Assembly: GCA_012514315.1 (NCBI GenBank)
Contig: JAAZAN010000023.1
Coordinates: 1 to 64,000 of the forward strand
Length of the DNA stretch: 64,000 nucleotides
Reading direction: 5' to 3'
From: Chloroflexota bacterium
GTDB taxonomy: Bacteria; Chloroflexota; Anaerolineae; B4-G1
Part shown: piece by piece, positions 9,835 through 19,255 of the stretch
Numbering within the stretch: the first letter of the stretch is position 1
How the letters are laid out: each line of letters opens with the position of its first letter
Made by a program: the position numbers and the translations under genes
The notes under the pieces: generated by a model
What the model was told of the DNA's origin: nothing
The model's input: the letters and a program-made list of their open reading frames with translations, nothing else
Database searches by the model: none

Positions 9835-10377
9835 ATGCAGACTGTCAAAATGGTAGTTACGGGCCCGTTCTCAGCGGGCAAGACACAATTCATCCAGACA
9901 ATCAGTGAAATTGATGTCGTTGCCACCGAGCGGAAGATCAGTCGAGCGGAGGAGCGCATCAAGGACCAGACGACGGTCGCTATGGATTTTGGTCGTATCT
10001 CGATCGATGATGATCTGGTTCTGTATCTCTTTGGCACTCCGGGGCAGCGTCGTTTCGACTTCATGTGGGAGATCCTGTCGGAGGGGATGCTCGGCTTCGT
10101 CGTGCTTCTCGACAGCGTGCGGAGCGAGACCTTTCGGGAAGCTCGTGGCATTCTGAACACCTTTCAGTCGTATGCGCCGGTACCCTATATCGTGGCGGCC
10201 AACAAGCAGGACCTGATGGATGCGTGGACTCCGGACGACCTTCGCATCGCGCTGCGTATCCCAGCCAACGTCAAGGTTCTGCCTTGTGTCAGCACGGATC
10301 GAGAGAGCGTCAAGCAGGTATTGCTGGAGCTACTCTACTCGATCCTGGAGATCATGGACCAGGCTGACATAGACTGA
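9835..10377 (+). CDS. MglA-type small GTPase
   Basis: KMVVTGPFSAGKTQFI P-loop, LYLFGTPGQRRFDFMW switch II, AANKQDL. Confidence 0.9.
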   Translation: MQTVKMVVTGPFSAGKTQFIQTISEIDVVATERKISRAEERIKDQTTVAMDFGRISIDDDLVLYLFGTPGQRRFDFMWEILSEGMLGFVVLLDSVRSETFREARGILNTFQSYAPVPYIVAANKQDLMDAWTPDDLRIALRIPANVKVLPCVSTDRESVKQVLLELLYSILEIMDQADID

Positions 10378-10458
10378 GATACACGCGCTCTCCGGACCTG
10401 CCTGCGCCATTCGGTGTGGGGCTCTGGGAGTACCCGTTCGAGGGGAAGTGATTGGCTG

Positions 10459-11265
10459 ATGAGTTCCATTGTGACCGATCGGGGCATAGTGCACTACGAG
10501 ACGGCCGGGCGCGGGCGGCCGGTTGTCCTGCTTCACGGTTGGTTGGAGTCGTGGGATCACTGGCATCGAACGATGGAGCTGCTTGCCTCAAATTACAAGA
10601 CATATGCGCTTGATTTCTGGGGCTTCGGTGATTCGGGCAAGAATGGGAGCGCGTTTACAGTTGAAGACTACGTGTTGATGGTCAAACAGTTTGTCGAGCG
10701 GCTGGGGATCGAGCGGGTGGTTCTTCTGGGGCATTCGATGGGAGGGACCGTCTCGCTGCGGGTCTCGCTTGACCATCCAGAGTGGGTCGACAAGGTGGCT
10801 GTTGTTGGCTCGCCCATTGTGGGTGACGGGCTGGCGCTGTTTCTGCGGATGGCGGCCAGACCGGCCCTCGCTACTGCGGCCTATCGTACACCAGGCTTCC
10901 TGCCGCTAGGAGTACGTCTGGCCTCACCACTGCTTGTCCGTGACTGGCGGACCTGGTACGGTATGTTCAAACGCGATATCTCTCGTACGACGATGGAGTC
11001 CTTTCACCACAGCATTGCGTCGCTGCGCCACACCGACCTGCGACCGGATCTGCCCAACCTGGCCGTTCCCGCACTGGGCATATACGGACGGAGAGATCGT
11101 ATTGTTGATCCTGGACAGGGTGACGTGCTCAAGGAGGGCGTTCCCTCGGCTCAGATACGGTATTTCGAAAGATCGGGCCATTTCCCGATGCTGGACGAGC
11201 CCGATAGCTTCCTTGAGACGCTGGGCTCTTTTCTCAATGACGCTCGACACGGGTTATCGGCATGA
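10459..11265 (+). CDS. Alpha/beta hydrolase
   Basis: VVLLHGWLESWDHW, LDFWGFGDSGK, LLGHSMGGTVSL nucleophile elbow, ERSGHFPMLDEPDSF. Confidence 0.92.
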   Translation: MSSIVTDRGIVHYETAGRGRPVVLLHGWLESWDHWHRTMELLASNYKTYALDFWGFGDSGKNGSAFTVEDYVLMVKQFVERLGIERVVLLGHSMGGTVSLRVSLDHPEWVDKVAVVGSPIVGDGLALFLRMAARPALATAAYRTPGFLPLGVRLASPLLVRDWRTWYGMFKRDISRTTMESFHHSIASLRHTDLRPDLPNLAVPALGIYGRRDRIVDPGQGDVLKEGVPSAQIRYFERSGHFPMLDEPDSFLETLGSFLNDARHGLSA

Positions 11266-11353
11266 TATGGACTTGTAACAGGGCGATGCCTGTTGCGCGG
11301 GTGGACCGGGTCGGTAGACAAATGGCGAAGCGGGCCAGGGCGCGGGTGCTCGC

Positions 11354-12004
11354 ATGACGTCGGATTCCCACGTCGACGTTCAGGAGCCGCAGGAGTTATT
11401 CCTTCCCAACAAGATGGGGCGAATCGTCCTCCTAGCCCTTGAAGAGCTGATGGGCCGCAATGGACTGAACGGTGTGCTGAGCACCGCCCGTCTGCAACAC
11501 CTGGTCGATTCATACCCGCCTAACGATCTCGACAAGGAGTTCCCTTTCTCCTCACTGAGTCAACTGCTTCAGGCTCTCGAGGAGATGTACGGTGTGCGGA
11601 GTGGGCGCGGTCTGGCACGGAAGGCAGGGCAGGGATGCTTCCGGCTTGGCATTCAGGACTTCGCACCGGTTCTGGGCATCGTCGACACGGTGCTGCGAAT
11701 CCTGCCTCTGAGGATGTGTATGAAGATCGGCCTCGAGGTGCTGGCGGAGACCTTCAACCGTTTCACTGATCAGCGTGTGAGCATCCATGAGGATGATGGA
11801 CATTTTCGATGGACTGTGCCGTCCTGTCCCATCTGCCATGGTCGACTCGTTGAGTCGCCCTGTTGCCACCTGATGATCGGCGTTCTGGAGGAAGAGCTCT
11901 TCTGGGTTAGTGGTGGTCGCACCTTCTATCTGGAGGAAGTCTCCTGTATCGGGACGGGTGACGATTGTTGCACGATCTTGATCGGACAGAGACCGCTTGA
12001 ATGA
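11354..12004 (+). CDS. V4R domain protein (4-vinyl reductase-like sensor)
   Basis: C-terminal SPCCHLMIGVLEEELFWVSGGRTFYLEEVSCIGTGDDCC resembles the V4R domain. Confidence 0.6.
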   Translation: MTSDSHVDVQEPQELFLPNKMGRIVLLALEELMGRNGLNGVLSTARLQHLVDSYPPNDLDKEFPFSSLSQLLQALEEMYGVRSGRGLARKAGQGCFRLGIQDFAPVLGIVDTVLRILPLRMCMKIGLEVLAETFNRFTDQRVSIHEDDGHFRWTVPSCPICHGRLVESPCCHLMIGVLEEELFWVSGGRTFYLEEVSCIGTGDDCCTILIGQRPLE

Positions 12005-13260
12005 CGTCACCGATGCGCAAGATCATCATTCGAGATAACCAGGCCATCTTCCCATTCAATGAGCCAGCGCGCGATCTACGGGTGCTCAACAAGCCGCTCT
12101 GGCTACAGCAGCGGGATGTGCTGGCGCTGTACGCGACGGAGGAGTTGGAGGTCAGTTCGTTCAATGAAATCGACTCCCTCAGAGTTGAGACCATCGTGCA
12201 TCGGGATAACCTGTTCTTCGATCAGGCGTTCGTTAACGAGTTCATCCGGCGGGCTCGTCAGGTAGGTAAGGCGTGCCAGGTAGCGTTCGCAACGGACGAT
12301 CCCGCGATCAAGGCGCACGCTCTGCCACTGCAGCGCGGGATACGGCGCGAAGGTGATGTCTACGTCGCGGACATGTGGTACTTTCCGCATGGACGTGATC
12401 CCATTGTGCGGCCGCTCGTCGTCGATCTGGGTGCGCACGAAATGGGGTACTATCACGTTCCGTCGCATATGTCGAATCAACGCGGCGATCTCGTCTACCA
12501 GGTGCCGGTCCGGGCGTTCTGCTCGATCGAGCATTGGGTTCACACAGTCACCGCCAATGTGATCTTCGGTGTGTTCGCCAATGGCGCCCGGCTTGACCTC
12601 GAGAGTGAGCGTCTGAGCAAACAACTTCGGCTGCTCTGGCGCGGCATACTTGAGCGCAAGCAGTTTCACTCGTGCTCGGATGTCGTGCACATTGGCCGGG
12701 ACTGCAGCATCGATCCGACCGCGATTATCAAGGGGCCAACATTCATTGGTGATCACGTTAACATTGGACCGGGTGCGGTCATCGATGTGTCCATTATCGG
12801 TGATAACGTGAACATAATGCAGGGCGGGCAGGTCCAATTGAGCGTGGTTGCGGATCGATGCTACCTGCCCTTCCGTGCCGCGCTCTTCATGTCCACGATC
12901 ATGGAGGACTCCATGCTCGCGCAGAACACGTGCCTGCAGTTCTGCAGCGTTGGGCGCAACACATTCATTGGGGCGGGCACTACGTTCACGGACTTCAACC
13001 TGGTGCCGAAACCGATTCGGGCGCCCCAGCACGGTGCGTTGCAGGACACCGGCATGCCCGTTTTGGGAGGCTGCGTAGGCCACAACTGCTTCGTCGGATC
13101 CGGTCTGGTGGTCTATCCGGCCCGCGCCATTGAGTCGGATGTGGTTCTGCTGGCCTCAGCGGCCCGCAGGGTTATCGATCGCAACGTGTACTATGAAGAC
13201 GGGGATCATTTCGCGATTAAGAACGGCGCTGATCTGCACGAGAGACTGTACCCACGGTGA
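12001..13260 (+). CDS. Left-handed beta-helix (hexapeptide repeat) protein, GlmU-like C-terminus
   Basis: Hexapeptide repeats CSIDPTAIIKGPTFIGDHVNIGPGAVIDVSIIGDNVNI, VGRNTFIGAGTTFTDFN; 4-nt overlap (ATGA) with the preceding gene. Confidence 0.8.
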   Translation: MTSPMRKIIIRDNQAIFPFNEPARDLRVLNKPLWLQQRDVLALYATEELEVSSFNEIDSLRVETIVHRDNLFFDQAFVNEFIRRARQVGKACQVAFATDDPAIKAHALPLQRGIRREGDVYVADMWYFPHGRDPIVRPLVVDLGAHEMGYYHVPSHMSNQRGDLVYQVPVRAFCSIEHWVHTVTANVIFGVFANGARLDLESERLSKQLRLLWRGILERKQFHSCSDVVHIGRDCSIDPTAIIKGPTFIGDHVNIGPGAVIDVSIIGDNVNIMQGGQVQLSVVADRCYLPFRAALFMSTIMEDSMLAQNTCLQFCSVGRNTFIGAGTTFTDFNLVPKPIRAPQHGALQDTGMPVLGGCVGHNCFVGSGLVVYPARAIESDVVLLASAARRVIDRNVYYEDGDHFAIKNGADLHERLYPR

Positions 13261-13357
13261 TCGTGGCGGGATCTGCCGGCCGCGAAGTGACTGGCTATGC
13301 GCACGAGCGGCTGTCCGGCTTCTGTGACAGAGACGGATGGGGTGTGTAGGAGGAGAT

Positions 13358-14251
13358 ATGGCCAACGGTAGGATACTCGTTGTTGAGGATGATGTCGACA
13401 TCTCGAACATGCTGCAGATCTACTTCAAGTCGCAGGGGTATGATGTGGCGGTGGCCCCCAGTGGAGAAGATGCGCTAGACGTCTGTCGTCAAGAGCTTCC
13501 GCACATTGTTGTGCTGGACATTATGCTGCCAGACATGGATGGCTATGAGGTCTGCCGGCGGCTGCGGAGCAACCTCCGTACCAGCCACATCCCGATCATC
13601 TTCCTCACTCAGAAGGACGAGCGCGCCGACAAGATTCAGGGACTGGAACTGGGGGCGGACGACTACATCACCAAGCCATTCGATGTGGAGGAGCTGAAGC
13701 TTCGGGTCAAGAACGCGCTGTCTCGGTCCAAGTACGAGAGCCTGACTAACCCGGTCACGGGCCTGCCCAGCGGGGAACTGATCGAGGACCAGATGCGGCG
13801 TTTGATGCGGCGCGATGGTTGGGGCCTCATCTACATCGGTATTCCGGGCCTGCCCGCTTTCCGTGATGCCTACGGATTCGTGGCGGGCGATGATGTGATC
13901 CGTTTCACCGGCATGATACTGGGCCGGGCGGTCGACTCCCTGGGTACGCCCGAGGACTTCATAGGACATATCGGCAGCGACGAGTTCGTTGTCATCACGG
14001 ATGCGGCCCGTCTCCCGGTGATCGCCGAATCCATACAGGCCAGTTTCCGTGCGGACGTGGGAACGCACTATGACTGGCGCACGCGAGAGCGCGGATACCT
14101 GTTAGTCCGGAATGATGCCGGCGAAGAGGTGCAGGCCGAACTGATGCGCCTGTCGCTTGGCCTGCTGACCTCCGACGATGGGCCCTTCGCTGACATTCGG
14201 GAGATCACCGAGGCGGCCGCCAGCGCGCGTCGCGACCGCGGAACGCGTTAA
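13358..14251 (+). CDS. Response regulator with degenerate GGDEF-like output domain
   Basis: Receiver domain ILVVEDDVDISNMLQIYFKSQGYDV..VLDIMLPDMDGYEVCRRLR..FLTQKDE..GADDYITKPFDVEEL; C-terminal YIGIPGLPAFRDAYGFVAGDDVIRFTGMIL..IGSDEFVVIT. Confidence 0.9.
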   Translation: MANGRILVVEDDVDISNMLQIYFKSQGYDVAVAPSGEDALDVCRQELPHIVVLDIMLPDMDGYEVCRRLRSNLRTSHIPIIFLTQKDERADKIQGLELGADDYITKPFDVEELKLRVKNALSRSKYESLTNPVTGLPSGELIEDQMRRLMRRDGWGLIYIGIPGLPAFRDAYGFVAGDDVIRFTGMILGRAVDSLGTPEDFIGHIGSDEFVVITDAARLPVIAESIQASFRADVGTHYDWRTRERGYLLVRNDAGEEVQAELMRLSLGLLTSDDGPFADIREITEAAASARRDRGTR

Positions 14252-14342
14252 TGATCACCGTTGAGTCCGCGGCGGCGCAGGGTTTCGACCGGCATCGAGT
14301 GTGGTACGTCTGCAGAGTGGATGATCTGAGGTAGGTATAGCT

Positions 14343-14726
14343 ATGGCGAGGATTTTGGTGGCCGAGGATGAGCGGGATATCAGGGAACTCATCGGACACA
14401 GCCTGCGGTTTGCTGGGCTCGATGTCGTTCTTGTCGCTACTGGCGCCGAAGCGATTGAGAAGGCTCCAATCGAACGGCCTGACTTGATTATCCTGGATGT
14501 CAGGATGCCCAAAATGACGGGCTACGAGGCCTGCCGTATTTTGAAGGACAACCCGGTGACCCGTGACATCCCCGTGGTGTTCCTGTCGGCCAAGGGGCAG
14601 GAGCGCGAGATCGAACAAGGGCTGGAGTCCGGAGCGGAGCAGTACATACTCAAGCCGTTCGCACCCAACGAGTTGGCCGAGGAGATCAAGGCGATATTGA
14701 ACCGCGTACAGTCGAGGGATCGGTAG
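14343..14726 (+). CDS. Single-domain response regulator
   Basis: ILVAEDERDIRELI, DLIILDVRMPKMTGYEAC, FLSAKGQ, ILKPFAPNEL. Confidence 0.93.
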   Translation: MARILVAEDERDIRELIGHSLRFAGLDVVLVATGAEAIEKAPIERPDLIILDVRMPKMTGYEACRILKDNPVTRDIPVVFLSAKGQEREIEQGLESGAEQYILKPFAPNELAEEIKAILNRVQSRDR

Positions 14727-14788
14727 CTGCGGTATGCGATAGCCCGATCCCGTGCGTGGTCCCTCGGATCTGGGCCTCAGGCGTGACT

Positions 14789-15577
14789 ATGAGTGCAATC
14801 GTTCTTGGAGATGGTCTGGTTCACTATGAAGTGCTGGGCAGGGGAAAACCCCTGATACTGCTGCATGGCTGGATCGGATCCTGGCGCTACTGGATGTCGA
14901 CAATGGAGGACCTGTCGTCGGGCTACAGGGTGTATGCGCCGGATCTGTGGGGTTTCGGCGATTCGGACAAGCGCCGCTCCGCATACACCGTCAGGGACTA
15001 TGTCGCACAACTCGATACTTTCCTGAGCCAACTGGGAGTGGACGAAGTATCTCTCGTGGGACACTCCCTTGGAGGAGCGATTGCGCTGGAATTCGCGACG
15101 AGCAGCCCCGATCGGGTGAAGAGAGTTGTCGGGGTCGGTGTGCCATTCAACCGTGCTGCTGTTGCCCGAGCGCTGGTGAATGCGTCCACTCACGGTGAGG
15201 CATTGGTTAAGTTGGCGACGCGCCGGGCCACCTATCCCGAGATTGACCTGGAGGTCCGCAAGACTGATATGGCGGCGGTGGCTCACAGTGTCGCCTCGCT
15301 AGCTGAGTTGGACCTCTACCACAGTGTTCAGTCGCTGCGGATTCCTGTGTTGCTGGTCTACGGGGAGCAGGACCCGCTCGTACGCTGGCCTGGACCGGAT
15401 ATCGTGCCCGACGATGCCGCAGACCGCAAACGGGTCTTCTGCCTGACGGGCGCACAGCATTTCCCGATGCTGGAACAACGCAACAAGTTCAGCCGGCTAT
15501 TGCTCGACTTCCTCGAGAACGACGGTGACCTGGCCACGCTGACTATCAAGCAGGAGTGGCAGCGACGCTTGCGCTAG
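14789..15577 (+). CDS. Alpha/beta hydrolase (paralogue of 10459-11265)
   Basis: LILLHGWIGSWRYW, DLWGFGDSDKRRSAYTVRDYV, LVGHSLGGAIAL. Confidence 0.92.
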   Translation: MSAIVLGDGLVHYEVLGRGKPLILLHGWIGSWRYWMSTMEDLSSGYRVYAPDLWGFGDSDKRRSAYTVRDYVAQLDTFLSQLGVDEVSLVGHSLGGAIALEFATSSPDRVKRVVGVGVPFNRAAVARALVNASTHGEALVKLATRRATYPEIDLEVRKTDMAAVAHSVASLAELDLYHSVQSLRIPVLLVYGEQDPLVRWPGPDIVPDDAADRKRVFCLTGAQHFPMLEQRNKFSRLLLDFLENDGDLATLTIKQEWQRRLR

Positions 15578-15718
15578 CGGGTATCGGGTCGTCATCTCCA
15601 CGAGTCTAGATGCCTCGTGTTTCGACGTGGGCTCAAGTGAGCGCCCCCTCACCGTGCATCGGACACCAGGCCGTGTCCGTCCTCGAGCGACATCCGTCCC
15701 CAATTGCGGTGAAGAGTG

Positions 15719-15747
15719 TTGTAACATCGGCATAAGTCTGTTATAAT
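15719..15747 (+). promoter_or_regulatory. Sigma70-like promoter TTGTAA-N17-TATAAT
   Basis: TTGTAA 15719-15724, 17-nt spacer, TATAAT 15742-15747; upstream of the L,D-transpeptidase gene. Confidence 0.6.
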
Positions 15748-15774
15748 CCGCCCACATTGCCAGGAGGACCCTCG

Positions 15775-16791
15775 ATGCCGATGCTGAATCGCCGCGACTT
15801 CATTCGATACGCAGGCGCCAATATCGCTGGCGCATTTCTGCCACGCGTTCATCCGCCTGAGGCGTACCGGCGTCAGTTGTCGTTGCCCGCGCCACTCGGT
15901 CGGATTGCAACCTGGTGGCGTCAGGCGGTGCGCGCGGAGCCCGATCCGAAAGCGAGTGTCGTGGCATACAAGAGCCGGGATGAGATCATCCCGATCTACG
16001 CGGCTCTTGAGGCAGTTCCGCCCTGGCCAACCAACCCGGTATGGTTTGAGACCGAAGGTGGCTATATTCACAGCGGGTATGTGCAGCCGGTGGCAGATAT
16101 GCCCAGCGGTGAGGTCGTCCAGAGCGTCGAGACGCCAGGCTTCTGGGCCGAGGTGTGCGTGCCTGTCGCACCGGCGTACACACAGCCTGGGTCCTCCTAC
16201 GCAACGAAGAAGCTGTACTATGGAACGGTCTACCGGGTGATTGGCGCTCTTGCGGATGATGCGGGCGCATGGTGGTATCGATTGCAGGAGGGCATTACCT
16301 ACACTCCTGGGCCGTATGTTCTGGCCTCTTCATTGCGTCGGATTCCTCCTGAGGATCTGACGCCCATCTCGCCCGAGCGCACCGACAAGTGGATCGAGAT
16401 CATGATAGATCTTCAGCTGCTCAACTGCCGTGAGGGCGATGACGTGGTCTACACGACGCGGATCGCCTCGGGCTTGCCCGCAACAGCGACACCGCGGGGG
16501 CAGCACAAAACGCTGCTCAAGCGCCACGCACAGCGGATGATCGGAGGCAGCGGAGATGACTACTATGACCTGCCTGGTGTGGCTTTCCCGACCTATTTCA
16601 CGTGGTCCGGTGTGGCGATTCACGGCACGTACTGGCACAATGATTACGGTCGACGGCACAGTCACGGCTGTGTGAATGTGACAAACGACGCTGCAAGGTG
16701 GATCTTCCGTTGGGCGCACCCGATCGCTCCGTACACCGAGTACCGGGTGAACGCAACGCCTGAGTCCACGATGCGAGTTGTGGTCATCTGA
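15775..16791 (+). CDS. L,D-transpeptidase (YkuD) with Tat-like N-terminus
   Basis: N-terminal MPMLNRRDFIRYAGANIAGAF; catalytic IHGTYWHNDYGRRHSHGCVNVTNDAARW. Confidence 0.9.
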   Translation: MPMLNRRDFIRYAGANIAGAFLPRVHPPEAYRRQLSLPAPLGRIATWWRQAVRAEPDPKASVVAYKSRDEIIPIYAALEAVPPWPTNPVWFETEGGYIHSGYVQPVADMPSGEVVQSVETPGFWAEVCVPVAPAYTQPGSSYATKKLYYGTVYRVIGALADDAGAWWYRLQEGITYTPGPYVLASSLRRIPPEDLTPISPERTDKWIEIMIDLQLLNCREGDDVVYTTRIASGLPATATPRGQHKTLLKRHAQRMIGGSGDDYYDLPGVAFPTYFTWSGVAIHGTYWHNDYGRRHSHGCVNVTNDAARWIFRWAHPIAPYTEYRVNATPESTMRVVVI

Positions 16792-16930
16792 ACGGTTGCT
16801 AGCCGGTCGCTCTGTTGCCAATTCGACATCTGTCCGATCCAGACCTGAGACTGATCTCGATGCCGTCGATGTGACGCGATCTGGTGGACTGGCGTCGCTC
16901 GACGGCACATCACGATGGGGCTTACATTGC

Positions 16931-17767
16931 ATGCGAGTAGATCTGCACATTCACACAACGGCATCGGATAGCCGGTGGACTGTCGATCAGGTGGTTGAGG
17001 GTGTGAAGGCCGCTGGCATCGGCCTGTTCGCAGTGGCGGATCACGATACCGTCGCAAGTGTCGATCGGGCCGAGAGTCTGGCACGGTTGGCTGGCCTGGC
17101 TTTCCTGCCGTGTGTGGAGTTCTCGGCAACGCTCGACGGCCGTCTGATTCACATTCTGAGCTATGGGATCGATAGGACCGACCATGCGCTCGGCGAACTG
17201 CTGGCCGCCAATCGGGCAGCGATGAAGGCGAGCAACACAATGATCATCCGTCGGATGATAGAGTATGGGTTTCCGATCGACTGGGATGACTACGTTGCGT
17301 ACAGGCACGTGCCGACCCGAGGCGGGTTTCGGGAGTTGAACTTCGCGATCGATCGTGGTATCTGCAGCTCGGTGGACGGCTTCTATTCTGACGTCCTGCC
17401 GCTGCTGAACCTCCGGGCGCCTGAGCTTGTCACGGTGACCGACGCGATCGCGGTGGTTCGGGCAGCCGGGGGTGTGCCGGTGCTTGCCCATCCAGGCGCC
17501 AGCCTGCGCGATGTCGGTGTCAGCGAGAGTACGCTGGCCCCTCTACTGGAGGCGGGGGTGGGCGGATTGGAGTGTCATTCCCAATACCACGATAGGGCCA
17601 CGACAGATTTCTGCGTTGCATACTGCCGTGACAGAGGCCTGTTGATCACCGGTGGGTCCGACTACCACGGCGGGTTCGTCAATCGCCAACTGGGAGTGCC
17701 CATCGTCTCCCTCGACGAATTGTACCTGGGCGAACTGATGCAACTTGTCTCGTGTCACGGAGCCTGA
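16931..17767 (+). CDS. PHP domain metal-dependent phosphoesterase
   Basis: MRVDLHIHTTASDS, VADHDTV, PVLAHPGASL, GGSDYHG. Confidence 0.92.
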   Translation: MRVDLHIHTTASDSRWTVDQVVEGVKAAGIGLFAVADHDTVASVDRAESLARLAGLAFLPCVEFSATLDGRLIHILSYGIDRTDHALGELLAANRAAMKASNTMIIRRMIEYGFPIDWDDYVAYRHVPTRGGFRELNFAIDRGICSSVDGFYSDVLPLLNLRAPELVTVTDAIAVVRAAGGVPVLAHPGASLRDVGVSESTLAPLLEAGVGGLECHSQYHDRATTDFCVAYCRDRGLLITGGSDYHGGFVNRQLGVPIVSLDELYLGELMQLVSCHGA

Positions 17768-17857
17768 TACTCACCGCGTTGGGGGATGGCTGTCTGCAGT
17801 GGCGCCGTTGACCTGCGGCTGCCATTGCCACATAGATCCCCTGGATAAGGAGAAGCG

Positions 17858-18739
17858 ATGTCCGAACAGCAGTTCGATGGTCTCACGTTAGCTTTCATCG
17901 GTGGCGGAACGATGGGAGGAGCGATCGTCCATGCGCTCATATCAACTGGCCAGGTGTCCCCGGATCAAGTCGTCGTCAGTGAGCCGTACGCTCCCCGCCG
18001 TGACGAGTTGCACGAGCGCTATGCGGTGGCTGTGGTCGATGACAACGTAGCGGCCGCCAGCGAGGCCGATATTGTTGTGCTGGCGGTCAAACCTCAGGTG
18101 CTGCCTGCCGTTATGCGGCAACTGCAAGGCTGTATCCGCCCCAATGCGCTAGTGTTCTCCATTGTCGCGGGAATGCCCATCGTTACCATGCGCAATGGCT
18201 TGCATCATGACGCGATCGTGCGGACGATGCCCAATACCCCAGCTCAAATTGGCGAGGGGATGACCGTGTGGACGGCGGCGCCTCAGGTGACAGAGGCGCA
18301 ATTGGGTCAGGCGCGCGCTATCCTGCAGACCATGGGCCTCGAAATGTATGTGGACCATGAAGACGCGCTGGATATGGCCACTGCGGTGAGCGGGACAGGC
18401 CCAACTTACGTCTTTATGCTGATGGAAGCGTTGGTGGATGCGGCGGTTCATTTGGGTTTCGCCCGTCACCAGGCTCGCACACTTGTGATCCAGACCGTGC
18501 TGGGGTCGGTGAAGTACGCTCAGCAGTCCAACCTGCATCTTGCGGAGATGCGCAACATGGTCACCTCTCCTGGCGGCACGAGCGCCGAAGCGATCTATCA
18601 GATGGAGAAAGGTGGTGTGCGCACGGTGTTCTCCAAAGCCGTGTGGGCCGCGTATAAGAAGTCACGTCTGTTGGGTGAGAGGGCACAGCAGCCTGCGGAG
18701 GGGCCTCTGCCGGTTGGAGAGGATGGCAGTAAGGACTGA
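17858..18739 (+). CDS. proC: Pyrroline-5-carboxylate reductase
   Basis: LAFIGGGTMGGAIVHALI, AVKPQVLPAVM, RTMPNTPAQIGEGM, AVSGTGPTYVFMLMEALVDAAVHLG, VTSPGGTSAEAI. Confidence 0.95.
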   Translation: MSEQQFDGLTLAFIGGGTMGGAIVHALISTGQVSPDQVVVSEPYAPRRDELHERYAVAVVDDNVAAASEADIVVLAVKPQVLPAVMRQLQGCIRPNALVFSIVAGMPIVTMRNGLHHDAIVRTMPNTPAQIGEGMTVWTAAPQVTEAQLGQARAILQTMGLEMYVDHEDALDMATAVSGTGPTYVFMLMEALVDAAVHLGFARHQARTLVIQTVLGSVKYAQQSNLHLAEMRNMVTSPGGTSAEAIYQMEKGGVRTVFSKAVWAAYKKSRLLGERAQQPAEGPLPVGEDGSKD

Positions 18740-18829
18740 TCCGATGTCGTTCTAGCGTGCGCGACCGGTCGTGTCCAGCAGCCCACGCCCGATACTGGCT
18801 GCACCATTTAGGGCCTGGCATGCTGGCGA

Positions 18830-19255
18830 TCAGTCGTCGTTTGCATAGACTCGCCGTCGCATCCGCTTGATGCGGCGGCGGTGTTCTTTGTCCTCTCGGC
18901 GGCGTCGGATGGAGGCGCGTGTTGGCCGGGTTCTGCGGCGCGCTGTGGGTTCCACTGCGGCCGCACGGATCATCTCGGCCAGACGGTCGACTGCATCCCG
19001 CCTGTTCCGTTCCTGCGTCCGATAGCGTCGGGCGTTGATGATCAGCACACCGTCCTGCGTGATCTGCCGTCCTGCCAGTTCGATCAGACGGTGGCGAACG
19101 TCGTCGGGTAGAGAGGGCGAGCGCCCCACGTCGAACCGCAGTTGGACCGCAGTGGCAACTCGGTTGACGTTTTGACCACCAGGGCCCGAAGCGCGGACGA
19201 AACTGACTGTGATCTCGTCCTCTGGGATGGCGATGTCAGCGGTGATCTGAATCAC
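18830..19255 (-). CDS. arfB: ArfB-like ribosome-rescue peptidyl-tRNA hydrolase
   Basis: SFVRASGPGGQNVNRVATAVQLRFDV GGQ motif, basic C-terminal tail; GTG start overlaps the upstream TGA (GTGA). Confidence 0.88.
   Translation of the reverse strand: MIQITADIAIPEDEITVSFVRASGPGGQNVNRVATAVQLRFDVGRSPSLPDDVRHRLIELAGRQITQDGVLIINARRYRTQERNRRDAVDRLAEMIRAAAVEPTARRRTRPTRASIRRRREDKEHRRRIKRMRRRVYANDD

Noticed and set aside
12103-13083. 326-aa minus-strand ORF opposite the beta-helix gene
   Set aside because: Shadow ORF; hexapeptide repeats define the true coding strand
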